From Candidatus Zhuqueibacterota bacterium (GTDB taxonomy: Bacteria; Zhuqueibacterota; Zhuqueibacteria; Zhuqueibacterales; Zhuqueibacteraceae), in assembly GCA_003576975.1 (NCBI GenBank), contig QEVD01000007.1:1-43169 (forward strand): a stretch of DNA of 43,169 bases, written 5' to 3'. The notes below the pieces were generated by a model. That model had not been told where the DNA came from. It made no database searches and saw only the letters and a program-made list of their open reading frames with translations. Shown here one piece after another: positions 34,945-43,169 of the stretch. A program made the position numbers and the translations under genes. Position 1 is the stretch's first letter; each line of letters begins with the position of its first letter.

Positions 34945-36303
34945 TTACCCCTGCGCGCCGCTGGCCAAATAATCCAGTAGATCGATGCGCGTCAAAATCG
35001 TCACGGGTTTGCGCGCAGCATCCACAACCACAACGGCGTTGCTTTGCCGCAACGATTCTTGCAGCGTCGAAATCGGGGTATGCAAGCCCACCACCGCCAC
35101 CTGGCGATTCATGCACTTCGATACCAGCGCGTTGGTGTCGCCCGCGCCCGCGGCAATGAATTCCATCAAATCTCTTTCGGAAATGATACCCACCAGCACG
35201 CCACCGGACGTCACGGGCAATTGCGAAATCCCCTTCTGGCGCATGATGGCGACGACGTCGCGGATGGTTTGCACATCTTCGGCGCACACCAGCGCCGGAC
35301 GATTTGATTCTTTCTCTAAAATATCACCGACTTGGCCCGCCGCCATTTTTGATTCGAAAAAGCCATTGTCGCGCATCCATTTGTTGTCGACGAATTTCGT
35401 CATGTAATTGCGCACACCGTCAGGGAGTACCACGACACAATTCTGCCCGGCTTTGAGCTTGGGCGCTTTTTGCAATGCGGCGAACAACACGGACCCACTC
35501 GAGCCGCCCACCAACAAACCTTCTTCGCGAATCAAGCGCCGCGCCAGCAGAAACGAGTGCTGATCCGTCGTCTTCACCCATTCGTCCACCACCTCGCGCT
35601 CCAACACCTCCGGAATGAAGTCGTAGCCGATGCCTTCAACTTTATAAGTGCCCACCTCGGTGCCGCCGGCGAGAATAGAGCCGACCGGGTCCGCGCCCAC
35701 GATAATGCAATTGGGGCGAAGCTCTTTGATGCGCTTGGCAACGCCGGTAATCGAGCCGCCGGTGCCTGCGCCCATCACCACCATGTCAACCTGGCCATCG
35801 AGATCATTCAAGATTTCTTGCGCGGTTTCTTCGTAATGCACGCGGGGATTGTTGGGATTGGAGTATTGATCGAGAATGTGGGCATTCGGCAGCTCGGATT
35901 GCAAGCGCCGCGCCACGCTGATGTGGCTTTCCGGTGAATCGAAAGCCGCTTCGGTGGGGGTACGAATGATTTCCGCGCCCAGCGCTTCGAGCACAACCTG
36001 TTTCTCGCGACTCATTTTTTCCGGAAGGGTGATGATGACGCGATAGCCGCGCACCGCGCCCGCGAGCGCAATGCCAATGCCGGTATTGCCGCTGGTGGGT
36101 TCGATCAACGTATCGCCGGGTTTGATGCGGCCTTCACGCTCGGCCGCCTCGACCATCGATTTGCCGATGCGATCCTTGAGCGAACCGCCGGGATTCATGA
36201 ATTCACATTTCGCGTAGAGATTGCAGGCCAATTGCGAACCGACGCGATGCAGCTTGACCATCGGCGTTTTGCCGATCACTTGCAGAATGTTTTCGAACAA
36301 CAT
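34945..36303 (-). CDS. cbs: Cystathionine beta-synthase with tandem CBS domains
   Basis: The gene encodes 452 residues from the ATG at 36303 (GAGGA upstream); the frame remains open far upstream, but that part overlaps the terminator and the next gene. PLP-fold residues are K43 in GGSLKDRIG, the substrate loop EPTSGNTGIGIA and the PLP-phosphate loop GAGTGGSITG. Two CBS domains fill about 335-452 (QLPVTSGGVLVGIISERDLMEFI and the last 60 residues). No heme-binding N-terminus is present, as expected for bacterial enzymes. The reaction is serine plus homocysteine to cystathionine; a cysteine synthase role cannot be excluded. A sigma-70-like promoter precedes it. Confidence 0.9.
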   Translation of the reverse strand: MLFENILQVIGKTPMVKLHRVGSQLACNLYAKCEFMNPGGSLKDRIGKSMVEAAEREGRIKPGDTLIEPTSGNTGIGIALAGAVRGYRVIITLPEKMSREKQVVLEALGAEIIRTPTEAAFDSPESHISVARRLQSELPNAHILDQYSNPNNPRVHYEETAQEILNDLDGQVDMVVMGAGTGGSITGVAKRIKELRPNCIIVGADPVGSILAGGTEVGTYKVEGIGYDFIPEVLEREVVDEWVKTTDQHSFLLARRLIREEGLLVGGSSGSVLFAALQKAPKLKAGQNCVVVLPDGVRNYMTKFVDNKWMRDNGFFESKMAAGQVGDILEKESNRPALVCAEDVQTIRDVVAIMRQKGISQLPVTSGGVLVGIISERDLMEFIAAGAGDTNALVSKCMNRQVAVVGLHTPISTLQESLRQSNAVVVVDAARKPVTILTRIDLLDYLASGAQG

Positions 36304-36405
36304 GATGTCCTCGCTTTGCTGAATAATGGCCCGCCGCGATGCCGTGCGTGTTGCCTGCTGCAAATCTGCCGAACAGAAGGCGGGCAAGACTGCCAAAAAC
36401 GTGCG

Positions 36406-36434
36406 ATGATAGGAAAATTGGCGGCAAGAAGCAA
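36406..36434 (-). promoter_or_regulatory. Sigma-70-like promoter of the cystathionine beta-synthase gene
   Basis: On the minus strand TTGCTT (36434-36429) and TATCAT (36411-36406) are spaced by 17 bases, giving a leader of about 95 bases. Confidence 0.45.
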
Positions 36435-36460
36435 GGACGTCTTTGATTAAAATCTCCGCA

Positions 36461-36494
36461 AAAAGAAAAGCCCCTGCAACCTGCAGAGGCTTTT
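36461..36494 (-). terminator. Terminator of the YXWGXW gene
   Basis: AAAAGCCCCTGCA (36466-36478) and TGCAGAGGCTTTT (36482-36494) form a 13-bp stem with one mismatch and a 3-base loop. On the minus strand it is followed by a T-rich tract. It lies 44 bases past the stop at 36539. Confidence 0.75.
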
Positions 36495-36538
36495 CCGTGA
36501 TGTATGTAAAAGGAGCAGTTAAGGAAGGGAAGCAAAAA

Positions 36539-36859
36539 TCAGCAGCGTCGCCAATATCCCTCAACCCAGTACCAGCCGCGACGATCGCGCGCCCAGTAGC
36601 CATCAACCCAAACAAAACCGCGCCTGTGCGCGACATAACGCCCTTCATGCCAAACATGCCTGCGACCATTCCATCTCCAATAGCCGGAAACCCAGACGTT
36701 GCCTTTGCGATGCGAACGTTGTTTGACAACCACGACGCGCGGCGGAGACGGCGGCCCGACACGCACATGAACACGAATTTGTGCAGCACTCGTTTCAGGC
36801 AACCACAACATCCCGCTTGCAAAAGCCGCACAGGCCAGCATGATTTTGAACGACTTCAT
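36539..36859 (-). CDS. Small exported protein with YXWGXW-type Trp/Tyr repeats
   Basis: The gene encodes 106 residues from the ATG at 36859 (GGAG 8 bases upstream). Signal peptide MKSFKIMLACAAFASGMLWLPETSAA is followed by a basic linker and three similar repeats: NVWVSGYWRWNGRRHVWHEGRY, GFVWVDGYWARDRRGWYW and VEGYWRRC (each opening with WV-x-GYW). These belong to the YXWGXW repeat type found in exported proteins of many Gram-negatives; the role is unknown. The promoter region carries a sigma-54-type site. Confidence 0.88.
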   Translation of the reverse strand: MKSFKIMLACAAFASGMLWLPETSAAQIRVHVRVGPPSPPRVVVVKQRSHRKGNVWVSGYWRWNGRRHVWHEGRYVAHRRGFVWVDGYWARDRRGWYWVEGYWRRC

Positions 36860-36930
36860 TTTCAAATCTCCGGTTTGAGTGTGTGCTTTGCACAATGCTT
36901 GACTTTGCTCGCCCTGCGTTTTTCCCTTTT

Positions 36931-36945
36931 GCAACGATGATGCCA
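36931..36945 (-). promoter_or_regulatory. Sigma-54-type promoter of the YXWGXW gene
   Basis: Minus-strand TGGCATC-ATCG-TTGC followed by A matches the consensus except for one base in the -24 box, with exact GG-N10-GC spacing. Transcription would start about 60 bases before the ATG at 36859. Confidence 0.6.
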
Positions 36946-37155
36946 AGTGATGAACGATAAGCGCAAGAATTGTAAACTTAAAAATTCCAATCAACAATTT
37001 TTGAGCTTGCATATTCAAAAATTAAACTTGTTGTAGAAATTCTGTAGAATTTTATTCGCTATTGCAGGCGACCACCACAGGTGGAAAGTTAGTTGATACC
37101 AGATGACAATAGGCCAACGCCTGTTGTGTCCTCGTTGCTCTATACTTTTTAAATT

Positions 37156-37186
37156 GGTCACCGATGAACACGGAGGTGCAGAGATT
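37156..37186. repeat. CACGGAG-type intergenic repeat fragment
   Basis: GGTCACCGATGAACACGGAG followed by GTGCAGAG resembles the dispersed CCACGGAG/ACACGGAG repeats seen between genes in many environmental genomes. A related copy in the other orientation lies near 41195-41216. Confidence 0.35.
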
Positions 37187-37252
37187 TTTGCTTACCGGCG
37201 GCCAGTGTGAATAAAAGTTTTGTCCGCAACTATGCGCTTGCGAACTTACATT

Positions 37253-37356
37253 TAGGGGGTGGAATAGAATAAGTCATCCATTAAATTCATTGAGTCATTC
37301 GATTTGCCCGCCCAATCGGGGCAATTTGTAAAGGTTGATTTATTCCACGCCCTTTA
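37253..37356. repeat. Imperfect inverted-repeat element upstream of acs
   Basis: TAGGGGGTGGAATA (37253-37266) and TATTCCACGCCCTTTA (37341-37356) form imperfect terminal inverted repeats bounded by TA. A shorter inner pair TTGCCC/GGGCAA lies near 37302-37324. It may be a degenerate non-autonomous element or a large leader hairpin. Confidence 0.35.
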
Positions 37357-37468
37357 GCCATTACCAGTGCTGCTTTGTCCGCTTGCATTTATGAATTCGA
37401 TGCCTTATCATTTGTGCGATGTGCCTGGCAAGTCGTCTATTCGCTTCAATCAAATCAGGAGTGGCCTC

Positions 37469-39406
37469 ATGAGCAATCCGTTGAAATTCCACCCACCGGA
37501 AGATTTTACCCAACGTGCACATTTGAAATCGTTGGATGAGTATCACGAACGCTATCAGCAATCCGTTGCCGATCCCGCCGGCTTCTGGTCGAACGTCGCG
37601 GAGCGCTTGCATTGGTTTGAGAAATGGAACGAGGTGGTTTCGTTTGATTTCGTCAATGCGAACATCAAATGGTTTGACGGTGGAAAACTCAACGTCAGCT
37701 ACAATTGCCTGGATCGCCACGTGGCGGCGGGCCATGGCAATCAAACCGCCCTGATTTGGGAAGGCAACAACCCGAGCGAATCACGGCGATTGAGTTATGC
37801 CGAATTGTTGCACGAAGTGCAGAAATTTGCCAATGTACTTAAAGAGAATGGCGTGCGTAAAGGCGATCGCGTGTGTATTTATCTGCAAATGGTGCCAGAA
37901 CTGCCGATTGCCATGCTCGCTTGTGCCCGCATCGGTGCAGTGCATTCCGTGGTCTTTGGCGCCTTCAGCTCGCGCTCGCTGCGGGATCGCATCAATGATT
38001 CCGCGTGCAAGCTTCTCATCACGCAAGACACCGGCGTGCGCGGCGCCAAGCAGGATATCCCGATGAAAGGCAATGCCGATACCGCCGTTGCCGAATGCCC
38101 TTCGATTGAAAAAATCGTCGTCGTGCGCCGCACCGGTGAGAAGGTGAATATGCAGCCGGGCCGCGATTTCTACTGGCAAGACGCGATGGCAACCGCTTCC
38201 GCAAATTGCCCCCCGGAGCCGATGCATGCCGAAGATCCGCTTTTCATTCTTTACACCTCCGGCTCCACCGGCAAGCCGAAAGGCGTGCTGCACACCACCG
38301 GCGGTTATCTCGCTTATACTTCCTTCACACATGAATTGGTGTTCGATTATCATCCCGGTGACATTTATTGGTGTACTGCCGATATTGGCTGGGTCACCGG
38401 ACATTCTTACATCGTTTATGGCCCGCTTGCCAATCGTGCGACCTCGGTGATGTTCGAAGGCGTGCCGAATTATCCTGACTACGGCAGATTCTGGCAGGTC
38501 GTTGCGAAGCATAAAGTGAATACATTTTATACCGCACCCACCGCGTTGCGCGCGTTGATGAAAGAAGGCGATACCTGGCCCAATCAACACGATCTTTCCT
38601 CGCTGCGCTTGCTCGGCACGGTCGGCGAGCCGATCAAAGAACCCGAGTGGTTGTGGTATTATCGCGTGGTCGGCAAAGAAAGCTGCCCGATTGTCGACAC
38701 CTGGTGGCAAACCGAAACCGGCGGCATTTTGATTACGCCACTGCCCGGCGCGATTCCAACCAAGCCCGGATCTGCCACGCTGCCGTTCTTCGGCGTGCAA
38801 CCTGTGATTCTCGATGAAACCGGAAAAGAGCTGCAAGGCCCGGCGCAAGGTTATCTCGCCATCAAAACCGCTTGGCCGGGTATGATGCGCACGGTTTATG
38901 GCGATCATGAACGTTTTCGCCAAACCTACTTTGATCGTTTTCCGGGATATTATTTAACTGGAGACGGCGCGCGCCGCGATGAAGATGGCTATTATTGGAT
39001 CACCGGCCGCGTCGATGACGTGTTGAATGTTTCGGGGCATCGCATCGGCACCGCGGAGGTAGAGGGCGCGATCGGCAAAGCAAATGGAGTCGCCGAAGCC
39101 GCGGTGGTGGGATTTCCGCATGACATCAAAGGCCAGGGCATTTATGCTTATGTGACGTTGATGACAGGCGTGGCGCCCAACGAGGAAATCCTCAACGAGA
39201 TCAACAAAACGGTGCGCCAGCAAATCGGGCCGCACGCGGCGCCGGATAAGATTCAATTCACGCCGGGCTTGCCCAAAACGCGCTCCGGCAAAATCATGCG
39301 CCGCATTTTGCGCAAGATTGCCGAAGGCGATGTCGAGCATTTGGGCGACACCTCAACACTGGCAGATCCGATGGTGGTGGATGAGTTGGTGGGAGGGCGG
39401 AAGTGA
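37469..39406 (+). CDS. acs: Acetyl-CoA synthetase (AMP-forming)
   Basis: The gene encodes 645 residues from the ATG at 37469, with AGGAG 7 bases upstream (an in-frame ATG at 37367 lacks one). The ACAS_N domain spans about 25-85. The AMP-binding P-loop is [12 protein letters not shown]; further motifs are [26 protein letters not shown] and the A8 hinge [13 protein letters not shown]. The catalytic and acetylation lysine is K608 in PKTRSGK, matching K609 of the Salmonella enzyme. It activates acetate to acetyl-CoA. Length and motifs are complete. It is a single-gene unit by appearance. Confidence 0.97.
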   Translation: MSNPLKFHPPEDFTQRAHLKSLDEYHERYQQSVADPAGFWSNVAERLHWFEKWNEVVSFDFVNANIKWFDGGKLNVSYNCLDRHVAAGHGNQTALIWEGNNPSESRRLSYAELLHEVQKFANVLKENGVRKGDRVCIYLQMVPELPIAMLACARIGAVHSVVFGAFSSRSLRDRINDSACKLLITQDTGVRGAKQDIPMKGNADTAVAECPSIEKIVVVRRTGEKVNMQPGRDFYWQDAMATASANCPPEPMHAEDPLFILYTSGSTGKPKGVLHTTGGYLAYTSFTHELVFDYHPGDIYWCTADIGWVTGHSYIVYGPLANRATSVMFEGVPNYPDYGRFWQVVAKHKVNTFYTAPTALRALMKEGDTWPNQHDLSSLRLLGTVGEPIKEPEWLWYYRVVGKESCPIVDTWWQTETGGILITPLPGAIPTKPGSATLPFFGVQPVILDETGKELQGPAQGYLAIKTAWPGMMRTVYGDHERFRQTYFDRFPGYYLTGDGARRDEDGYYWITGRVDDVLNVSGHRIGTAEVEGAIGKANGVAEAAVVGFPHDIKGQGIYAYVTLMTGVAPNEEILNEINKTVRQQIGPHAAPDKIQFTPGLPKTRSGKIMRRILRKIAEGDVEHLGDTSTLADPMVVDELVGGRK

Positions 39407-39496
39407 GAGAGAACAAACAGGGCAATGTGAGTCGAGTGGCGGGCAGCAGTCACTCGTACGTCAAGAATCATATTGAGCTTCACGAAAGGGCTTCCG

Positions 39497-40300
39497 ATGG
39501 ATACTGCTGGAGGCTATCAAGAGTATGCTTTCATCGCTGATCTTTATGATTATGTCGTACCATATCGCACGCGCCCCGATGTCGATTTCTATGTCCAGGC
39601 CGCTCAAGCCTCTGGTGGCTCCGTCTTGGAAGTCGGTTGCGGTACGGGGCGCATCTTGCTTCCCACTGCGCGGGCCGGAGTCGACCTAGTCGGCCTCGAC
39701 TTATCTCCGCACATGTTGCAGGTATGCCAGAAGCGATTACTTGACGAACCGGAAACGGTGCAGTCCAGAGTCCGGCTGATTCAAGCTGACATGCGAGGCT
39801 TCGACCTGGCTCAAACTTTCAAATTAGTCACCCTGCCGTTCCGGCCGTTTCAGCATCTGACTACTGTTGCGGATCAACTTTCCTGCTTGAAATCAATTCA
39901 CCGGCATTTAGCCGAGGACGGCCGCATGATCCTTGACCTTTTCAATCCTTCGTATGAAGCGCTGGTGCGGGACAATCTGGGGCAGGAATTTGGAGATGAG
40001 CCTGAGTTTATCAGCGCAGATGGTCGGCGAGTGGTTCGCCGCCACAAGATCGTCTCTCGAGATTTTGCTAACCAAATCAATCAGGTCGAACTCATCTACT
40101 ATGTCACGTATCCCAATGGCGATGAGGAGCGCTTAGTACATGCGTTTCCGATGCGGTACTTATTTCGTTATGAAGCAGAGCATTTGCTGGCGCGTTGCGG
40201 ATTTGAGGTGGAGCACTTGTACGCCGACTATCAAAAACATCCATTTGGATCGACGTATCCGGGTGATTTGATCTTTGTGGCAAAAAAGATGAGGAATTGA
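39497..40300 (+). CDS. Class I SAM-dependent methyltransferase
   Basis: The gene encodes 267 residues from the ATG at 39497 (GAAAGG upstream). Motif I is VLEVGCGTGRILLP, followed by VDLVGLDLSPHML (motif II acidic Asp), ADMRGFDL (motif III) and MILDLFNPSYE. The core is followed by a beta-rich tail (VELIYYVTYPNGDEERL), as in small-molecule methyltransferases; the substrate is unknown. It starts 90 bases after acs on the same strand and converges on the ABC genes. Confidence 0.85.
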   Translation: MDTAGGYQEYAFIADLYDYVVPYRTRPDVDFYVQAAQASGGSVLEVGCGTGRILLPTARAGVDLVGLDLSPHMLQVCQKRLLDEPETVQSRVRLIQADMRGFDLAQTFKLVTLPFRPFQHLTTVADQLSCLKSIHRHLAEDGRMILDLFNPSYEALVRDNLGQEFGDEPEFISADGRRVVRRHKIVSRDFANQINQVELIYYVTYPNGDEERLVHAFPMRYLFRYEAEHLLARCGFEVEHLYADYQKHPFGSTYPGDLIFVAKKMRN

Positions 40301-40375
40301 GCCAAAAGTACGGCGTCACCGGCTTATGTTATCATTTTCAATTAAACGATGCTGTCGCCGCAATGATATAGTTGA

Positions 40376-41113
40376 TCAAGATAGCATATTCGCGCCTTCC
40401 GCGACCAGCTTCATAAATTCCTTCTCAAGCGAAGAGCCTTGCTGGCGAAAGCTTTCCCACGCCTCACGCCGCAATTCCCGCAATACCCGCCCTTGATGCA
40501 AGATGATAATACGATCACACAAGTGTTCGATGGTTTCGATGATGTGAGAGGAAAACAAAACCGTTCCGCCCTTGCCGCAAAACTCCCGCAAATATTCTTT
40601 CAAGCGATAGCTGCTTTCCGGGTCGAGGCCGTTGGTGGCCTCGTCGAGCAAAAGAATGTCAGGCTTGCCGAGCATGGCCGCGCACAGGCTAATTTTGCGG
40701 CGCATGCCATGAGAATATTCCAAAATCAATTCATCTGCTTTTGGTGCAAGATCAAAAAACTCCAACCACTTTGCGATATCATCTGCTCGCGCTTCTCGTG
40801 CGAGGCGCTTGGCCGCCGCAATGAAATTGAGAAACTCGCGACCGGTCAAATAGTCATACAAAATCGGGCTTTCCGGCGCGAAGCCTATTCTACGTTTGTA
40901 CTCGACCTCGCCAAAATGAATTTGTTCACCGGCAATCGAAATTTCTCCGGCCTCCGGCGCCAATAATCCCATCACAATTTTAAACAAAGTCGATTTGCCT
41001 GCGCCATTTGGACCAAGCAGGCCGCATAATTCGCCTTGGCGCACGGCAAGTGTCACATTCTGCAATGCCTGCACGTGTTGAAAGGATTTGTTGAGATTTT
41101 GAATGATGACCAT
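40376..41113 (-). CDS. ABC transporter ATP-binding protein (ABC-2 exporter type)
   Basis: The gene encodes 245 residues from the ATG at 41113; a TTG at 41140 is possible but less likely. Walker A is GPNGAGKS, the Q-loop region FAPESP (Gln replaced by Glu), signature YSHGMRRKISL, Walker B ILLLDE, and switch His in FSSHI. The divergent signature (SHGMR) is typical of ABC-2 multidrug or gliding-type exporters. It likely pairs with the permease encoded 155 bases upstream on the same strand. Confidence 0.92.
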   Translation of the reverse strand: MVIIQNLNKSFQHVQALQNVTLAVRQGELCGLLGPNGAGKSTLFKIVMGLLAPEAGEISIAGEQIHFGEVEYKRRIGFAPESPILYDYLTGREFLNFIAAAKRLAREARADDIAKWLEFFDLAPKADELILEYSHGMRRKISLCAAMLGKPDILLLDEATNGLDPESSYRLKEYLREFCGKGGTVLFSSHIIETIEHLCDRIIILHQGRVLRELRREAWESFRQQGSSLEKEFMKLVAEGANMLS

Positions 41114-41194
41114 AGAACATTCCGGCTTTATCCGCGCCAACTTCCGCGTGAGGCAGAGCAGTTGTTGAAATCTACTTACGACTTTTTGACTTTA

Positions 41195-41216
41195 TCCGTG
41201 TCACTCCGTGGTCAAA
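41195..41216. repeat. CACGGAG-type repeat fragment between the ABC genes
   Basis: TCCGTG-TCACTCCGTGG followed by TCAAAA reads on the minus strand as two CACGGA units, the same motif type as at 37156-37186. It separates the permease and ATPase genes. Confidence 0.35.
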
Positions 41217-41268
41217 AACCTCACTTCATTGCTCTTCCAATCTACGTAAAACGGCTTCAATTCTAGTC

Positions 41269-42630
41269 TCATGTGATTTCAAACGCCTGAAAATGACGTT
41301 GCGCTTTACGGATCCACAACAATGCCAGCCCCGGCAGGATGATCGTGCCGAACGGCATAAAGAACCAAAAAAGAAACATCAACACCAAAGACACATTGAG
41401 CATGAGGCCGGCCAGCCGGAGATGGGGAAACATCGCAAAGCCGGCCGTGCAATACAGCAGCGCGAGCATCGCCGGCAGGAGGAAAACACCAAATGCAATG
41501 AACAGCACATATGTTTTATCGAGGGGAAATTTGAAGGGTAGAATCAGCGCCGGGAGCAACACCGGCAATGCCAAACAGCAAGCTGCAAACAGCCAGCGCG
41601 AGCGCCACAACCGTTTGACCTCAAGCGGCAACGAGCGCAAGAGCCCTGCGGTTTTCACTTCCTCTTCGAACAGTTGCAGCAGGCTATTGATCAAGATCAT
41701 GCCAAAAAGCAGTTGCACAAAAAGGCTGCCGGCAAAAGCGGCCCGCATATCAGTTTGCGAGACACCCACCAACGCGCAAATCAATATCGCACAAAAAAGC
41801 AATACAAAAAACGCCCGCCGGCGTCGCCACAAAAAAAGTACGTCGTGCAGAATAAACACTTCCGCCAGGATTGCCAACCGGTTTTGGCGCAAACGCCGGG
41901 CGAAAGTTTTTCTCTCGCCAACTGCTGCGAGTGCCGGATCGTGCCTGCGGCGGATATACAACCACAGGGCAATAACCAAAAGCCAGCTCAATGACAGGCC
42001 CAGCAATGCCGGTGAAGCAGGTTGCATCAACTTTGCTTGCAGCCAGCTTGCGCTTTGAACCAAGAGAAAAATCATGCCACCTTCGACGACGAGCCAGCGC
42101 GAAATTTTCAGAATCGTATTTGATCGTTGCGCACGCAACACACTCGCTTGCGCGAAACCCACAAGTTGAAGCGCCAACATGAGGCCTGCTGCCGCCCAAG
42201 ATCGCAAAAGCGCTTCGACAACGTCCCGTGTATCGAACAAAAACAGGATGGTTCCACAGAACAACCAAACAAATGTCTTGCTGGCGTGGCGCAACAAATG
42301 ATAACGCGTCATCATGTCGCGACTGAAAGGCAGGCTGCCGAGCAATTGCCATTCGCCGCTACGCCGCAACGTTATCCCGGCCATGAACTCCGCAAAAAGA
42401 TAGAACGCCGGCAAAAGGGCAACCCACCAAGCAACCCAACGTGAGGAAAAGCCCGGTGAAGTAAAAGCAGATAAACGAAAGCCAATATCAGCCGGTGAAC
42501 GTCCCACCAGATATAAAAAGATGAACAGAATAAGGATAATTTCAACGATGAAGCGGCGATCAAAATGATGCCGGAGATAATTGCGATAATAACGCAGGCG
42601 AGTGTGAAGCAGCAGAAAAAGACCCGACAT
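41269..42630 (-). CDS. ABC-2 type permease, multi-pass membrane protein
   Basis: The protein has 453 residues with about ten to twelve hydrophobic helices spread over its length (for example IILILFIFLYLVGRS, YALLPAFYLFAEFMAGITL-like segments and MLNVSLVLMFLFWFFMPFGTIILPGL). Arg-rich loops face the cytoplasm. There is no ATPase motif. The next gene downstream encodes the ATPase. Cargo is not predictable. The ribosome site before the ATG is weak. Confidence 0.85.
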   Translation of the reverse strand: MSGLFLLLHTRLRYYRNYLRHHFDRRFIVEIILILFIFLYLVGRSPADIGFRLSAFTSPGFSSRWVAWWVALLPAFYLFAEFMAGITLRRSGEWQLLGSLPFSRDMMTRYHLLRHASKTFVWLFCGTILFLFDTRDVVEALLRSWAAAGLMLALQLVGFAQASVLRAQRSNTILKISRWLVVEGGMIFLLVQSASWLQAKLMQPASPALLGLSLSWLLVIALWLYIRRRHDPALAAVGERKTFARRLRQNRLAILAEVFILHDVLFLWRRRRAFFVLLFCAILICALVGVSQTDMRAAFAGSLFVQLLFGMILINSLLQLFEEEVKTAGLLRSLPLEVKRLWRSRWLFAACCLALPVLLPALILPFKFPLDKTYVLFIAFGVFLLPAMLALLYCTAGFAMFPHLRLAGLMLNVSLVLMFLFWFFMPFGTIILPGLALLWIRKAQRHFQAFEIT

Positions 42631-42692
42631 CTTGCAATGTTGTCCAATGAGATAAATTTCGGAGAGCCAATGCCAGCGCTACAAAAATAAAA

Positions 42693-42820
42693 TGGCATCC
42701 TTGGCCGTTTGCGAAGCTCGATGGTCTCTAATACCTCATTAGATTTCGGCTCCGTTCCAACTCAGCTCCGCATTCCGTAAGCCTCACTGAGTGGCAACGA
42801 TTAGTGGCGCAAGGATGCCA
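42693..42820. repeat. 128-bp inverted-repeat element, possible MITE
   Basis: TGGCATCCTTG (42693-42703) and CAAGGATGCCA (42810-42820) are perfect 11-bp inverted repeats, extending to 14 with one gap (GCC/GGCGC). AAT flanks both sides if the termini are GGCATCC. An internal CTAAT/ATTAG hairpin lies near 42737-42751. It sits upstream of the permease gene. Confidence 0.4.
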
Positions 42821-42901
42821 ATCTTAAACTCGAATTGCTTATCGACGTTTCGACCTAAAAGACAACTTCCGGCTGAAAGCGTTTAATTCCCGCCGGAAAT
42901 T

Positions 42902-43169
42902 CTACTCCGCCGCCGCGGGCGCTTCCGCTTTGGTGAGTTGAATCACCGGACTGGTTTCGCTGCCGATACCGTGCGGCCGCCACTTCGATTCATCCTCGCT
43001 GCGCAGGCGATGTTTCGCACCGCCGCGCGCATGCGTCTTCTCGAAATCCTTTGGCTCGATGAGTAGCTCGTGCCCTTCCAGCAAGCCGAGCACGCCTTCC
43101 TGGCCCGGCTCGGGACGGCGCACGATTTGTTGATCGAGCGGCTTGACGAGATTGGGATCGTAGGCATCC
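42902..43169 (-). CDS. C-terminal part of a gene cut by the window edge
   Basis: The frame is open from the window end (43169) to a stop at 42902, giving about 88 residues with no start codon needed. The sequence DAYDPNLVKPLDQQIVRRPE... ends with a charged Ala/Glu-rich tail (LTKAEAPAAAE). It reads as a real protein, with high third-position GC and no hydrophobic helices. I do not recognise the family. Another frame over the same bases (43167-42943) is Arg/Ser-rich and looks like its shadow. Confidence 0.55.
   Translation of the reverse strand, partial: DAYDPNLVKPLDQQIVRRPEPGQEGVLGLLEGHELLIEPKDFEKTHARGGAKHRLRSEDESKWRPHGIGSETSPVIQLTKAEAPAAAE

Larger units (their letters stand above)
36860..37468. 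other. 609-base region upstream of acs and the YXWGXW gene
   Basis: It holds the sigma-54-type site at 36931-36945, a CCACC-ACA-GGTGG palindrome near 37073, a CACGGAG-type repeat near 37156-37186, and an imperfect inverted-repeat element at 37253-37356. No gene is supported. The acs promoter was not identified. Confidence 0.5.

Noticed and set aside
1-43169. CRISPR array, tRNA or rRNA genes
   Set aside because: No regular repeat-spacer pattern, tRNA cloverleaf or rRNA segment was recognised on reading the intergenic regions.

Overview
The window looks like a chromosomal stretch of a free-living Gram-negative bacterium of the FCB superphylum (Bacteroidota, Calditrichota, KSB1 and relatives). 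This placement is inferred from gene content: a DUF2723 membrane protein with a C-terminal TPR tail, a (broken) DUF4249-type lipoprotein, an ExbB-ExbD-ExbD-TonB operon that continues into a PstS-like lipoprotein and a TPR protein, several lipobox lipoproteins, and the absence of any Bacteroidota-specific marker that would narrow it further. No rRNA, tRNA, CRISPR array or prophage was seen. Base composition is moderately GC-rich in genes, with AT-rich intergenic regions holding many hairpins and small repeats.

Layout. 1-3.9 kb: a small Cys-rich protein, then (minus strand) an ECF sigma factor with a hydrophobic N-terminal extension, a double zinc-finger anti-sigma/TPR protein and a small unknown gene. 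4.2-11.5 kb: HtrA protease, a DUF523-DUF1722 protein, full-length glycine dehydrogenase GcvP, and a HupE/UreJ-like membrane protein with an EF-hand loop. 11.8-18.8 kb: one long minus-strand operon, STAS - ExbB - ExbD - ExbD - TonB - 2TM protein - PstS-like lipoprotein - TPR protein - lipoprotein, closed by a strong terminator. 19.1-29.9 kb: minus-strand series recG - DUF2723 - glycosyltransferase - methyltransferase - PAS/HAMP histidine kinase - NtrC-type regulator. 30-36.9 kb: DUF4139 protein, a TM/TPR protein, MutM, the frameshifted DUF4249 gene, cystathionine beta-synthase and a YXWGXW-repeat protein. 37.4-43.2 kb: acetyl-CoA synthetase, a methyltransferase, an ABC-2 transporter pair and a truncated gene at the edge.

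The most interesting thread is sigma-54 control. Three intergenic sites match the -24/-12 consensus with exact GG-N10-GC spacing. One lies in front of the STAS/ExbB/TonB operon and directly beside a KinB/AlgB-like histidine kinase and NtrC-family activator that carries the sigma-54 contact loop. The second precedes an unknown TM/TPR gene, and the third precedes the YXWGXW gene. A reasonable hypothesis is that a membrane signal, through the kinase-regulator pair, switches on a proton-motive-force-driven envelope machine whose output parts are a solute-binding lipoprotein and TPR proteins.

The second thread is small mobile or repeat DNA. A 149-bp palindromic element with 18-bp terminal inverted repeats and TA flanks has landed exactly in a stop codon (IS630/mariner-type MITE). 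Two further weaker inverted-repeat elements and two kinds of short-period intergenic repeat were also seen. All function calls rest on reading sequence and known family motifs; no database search was possible.
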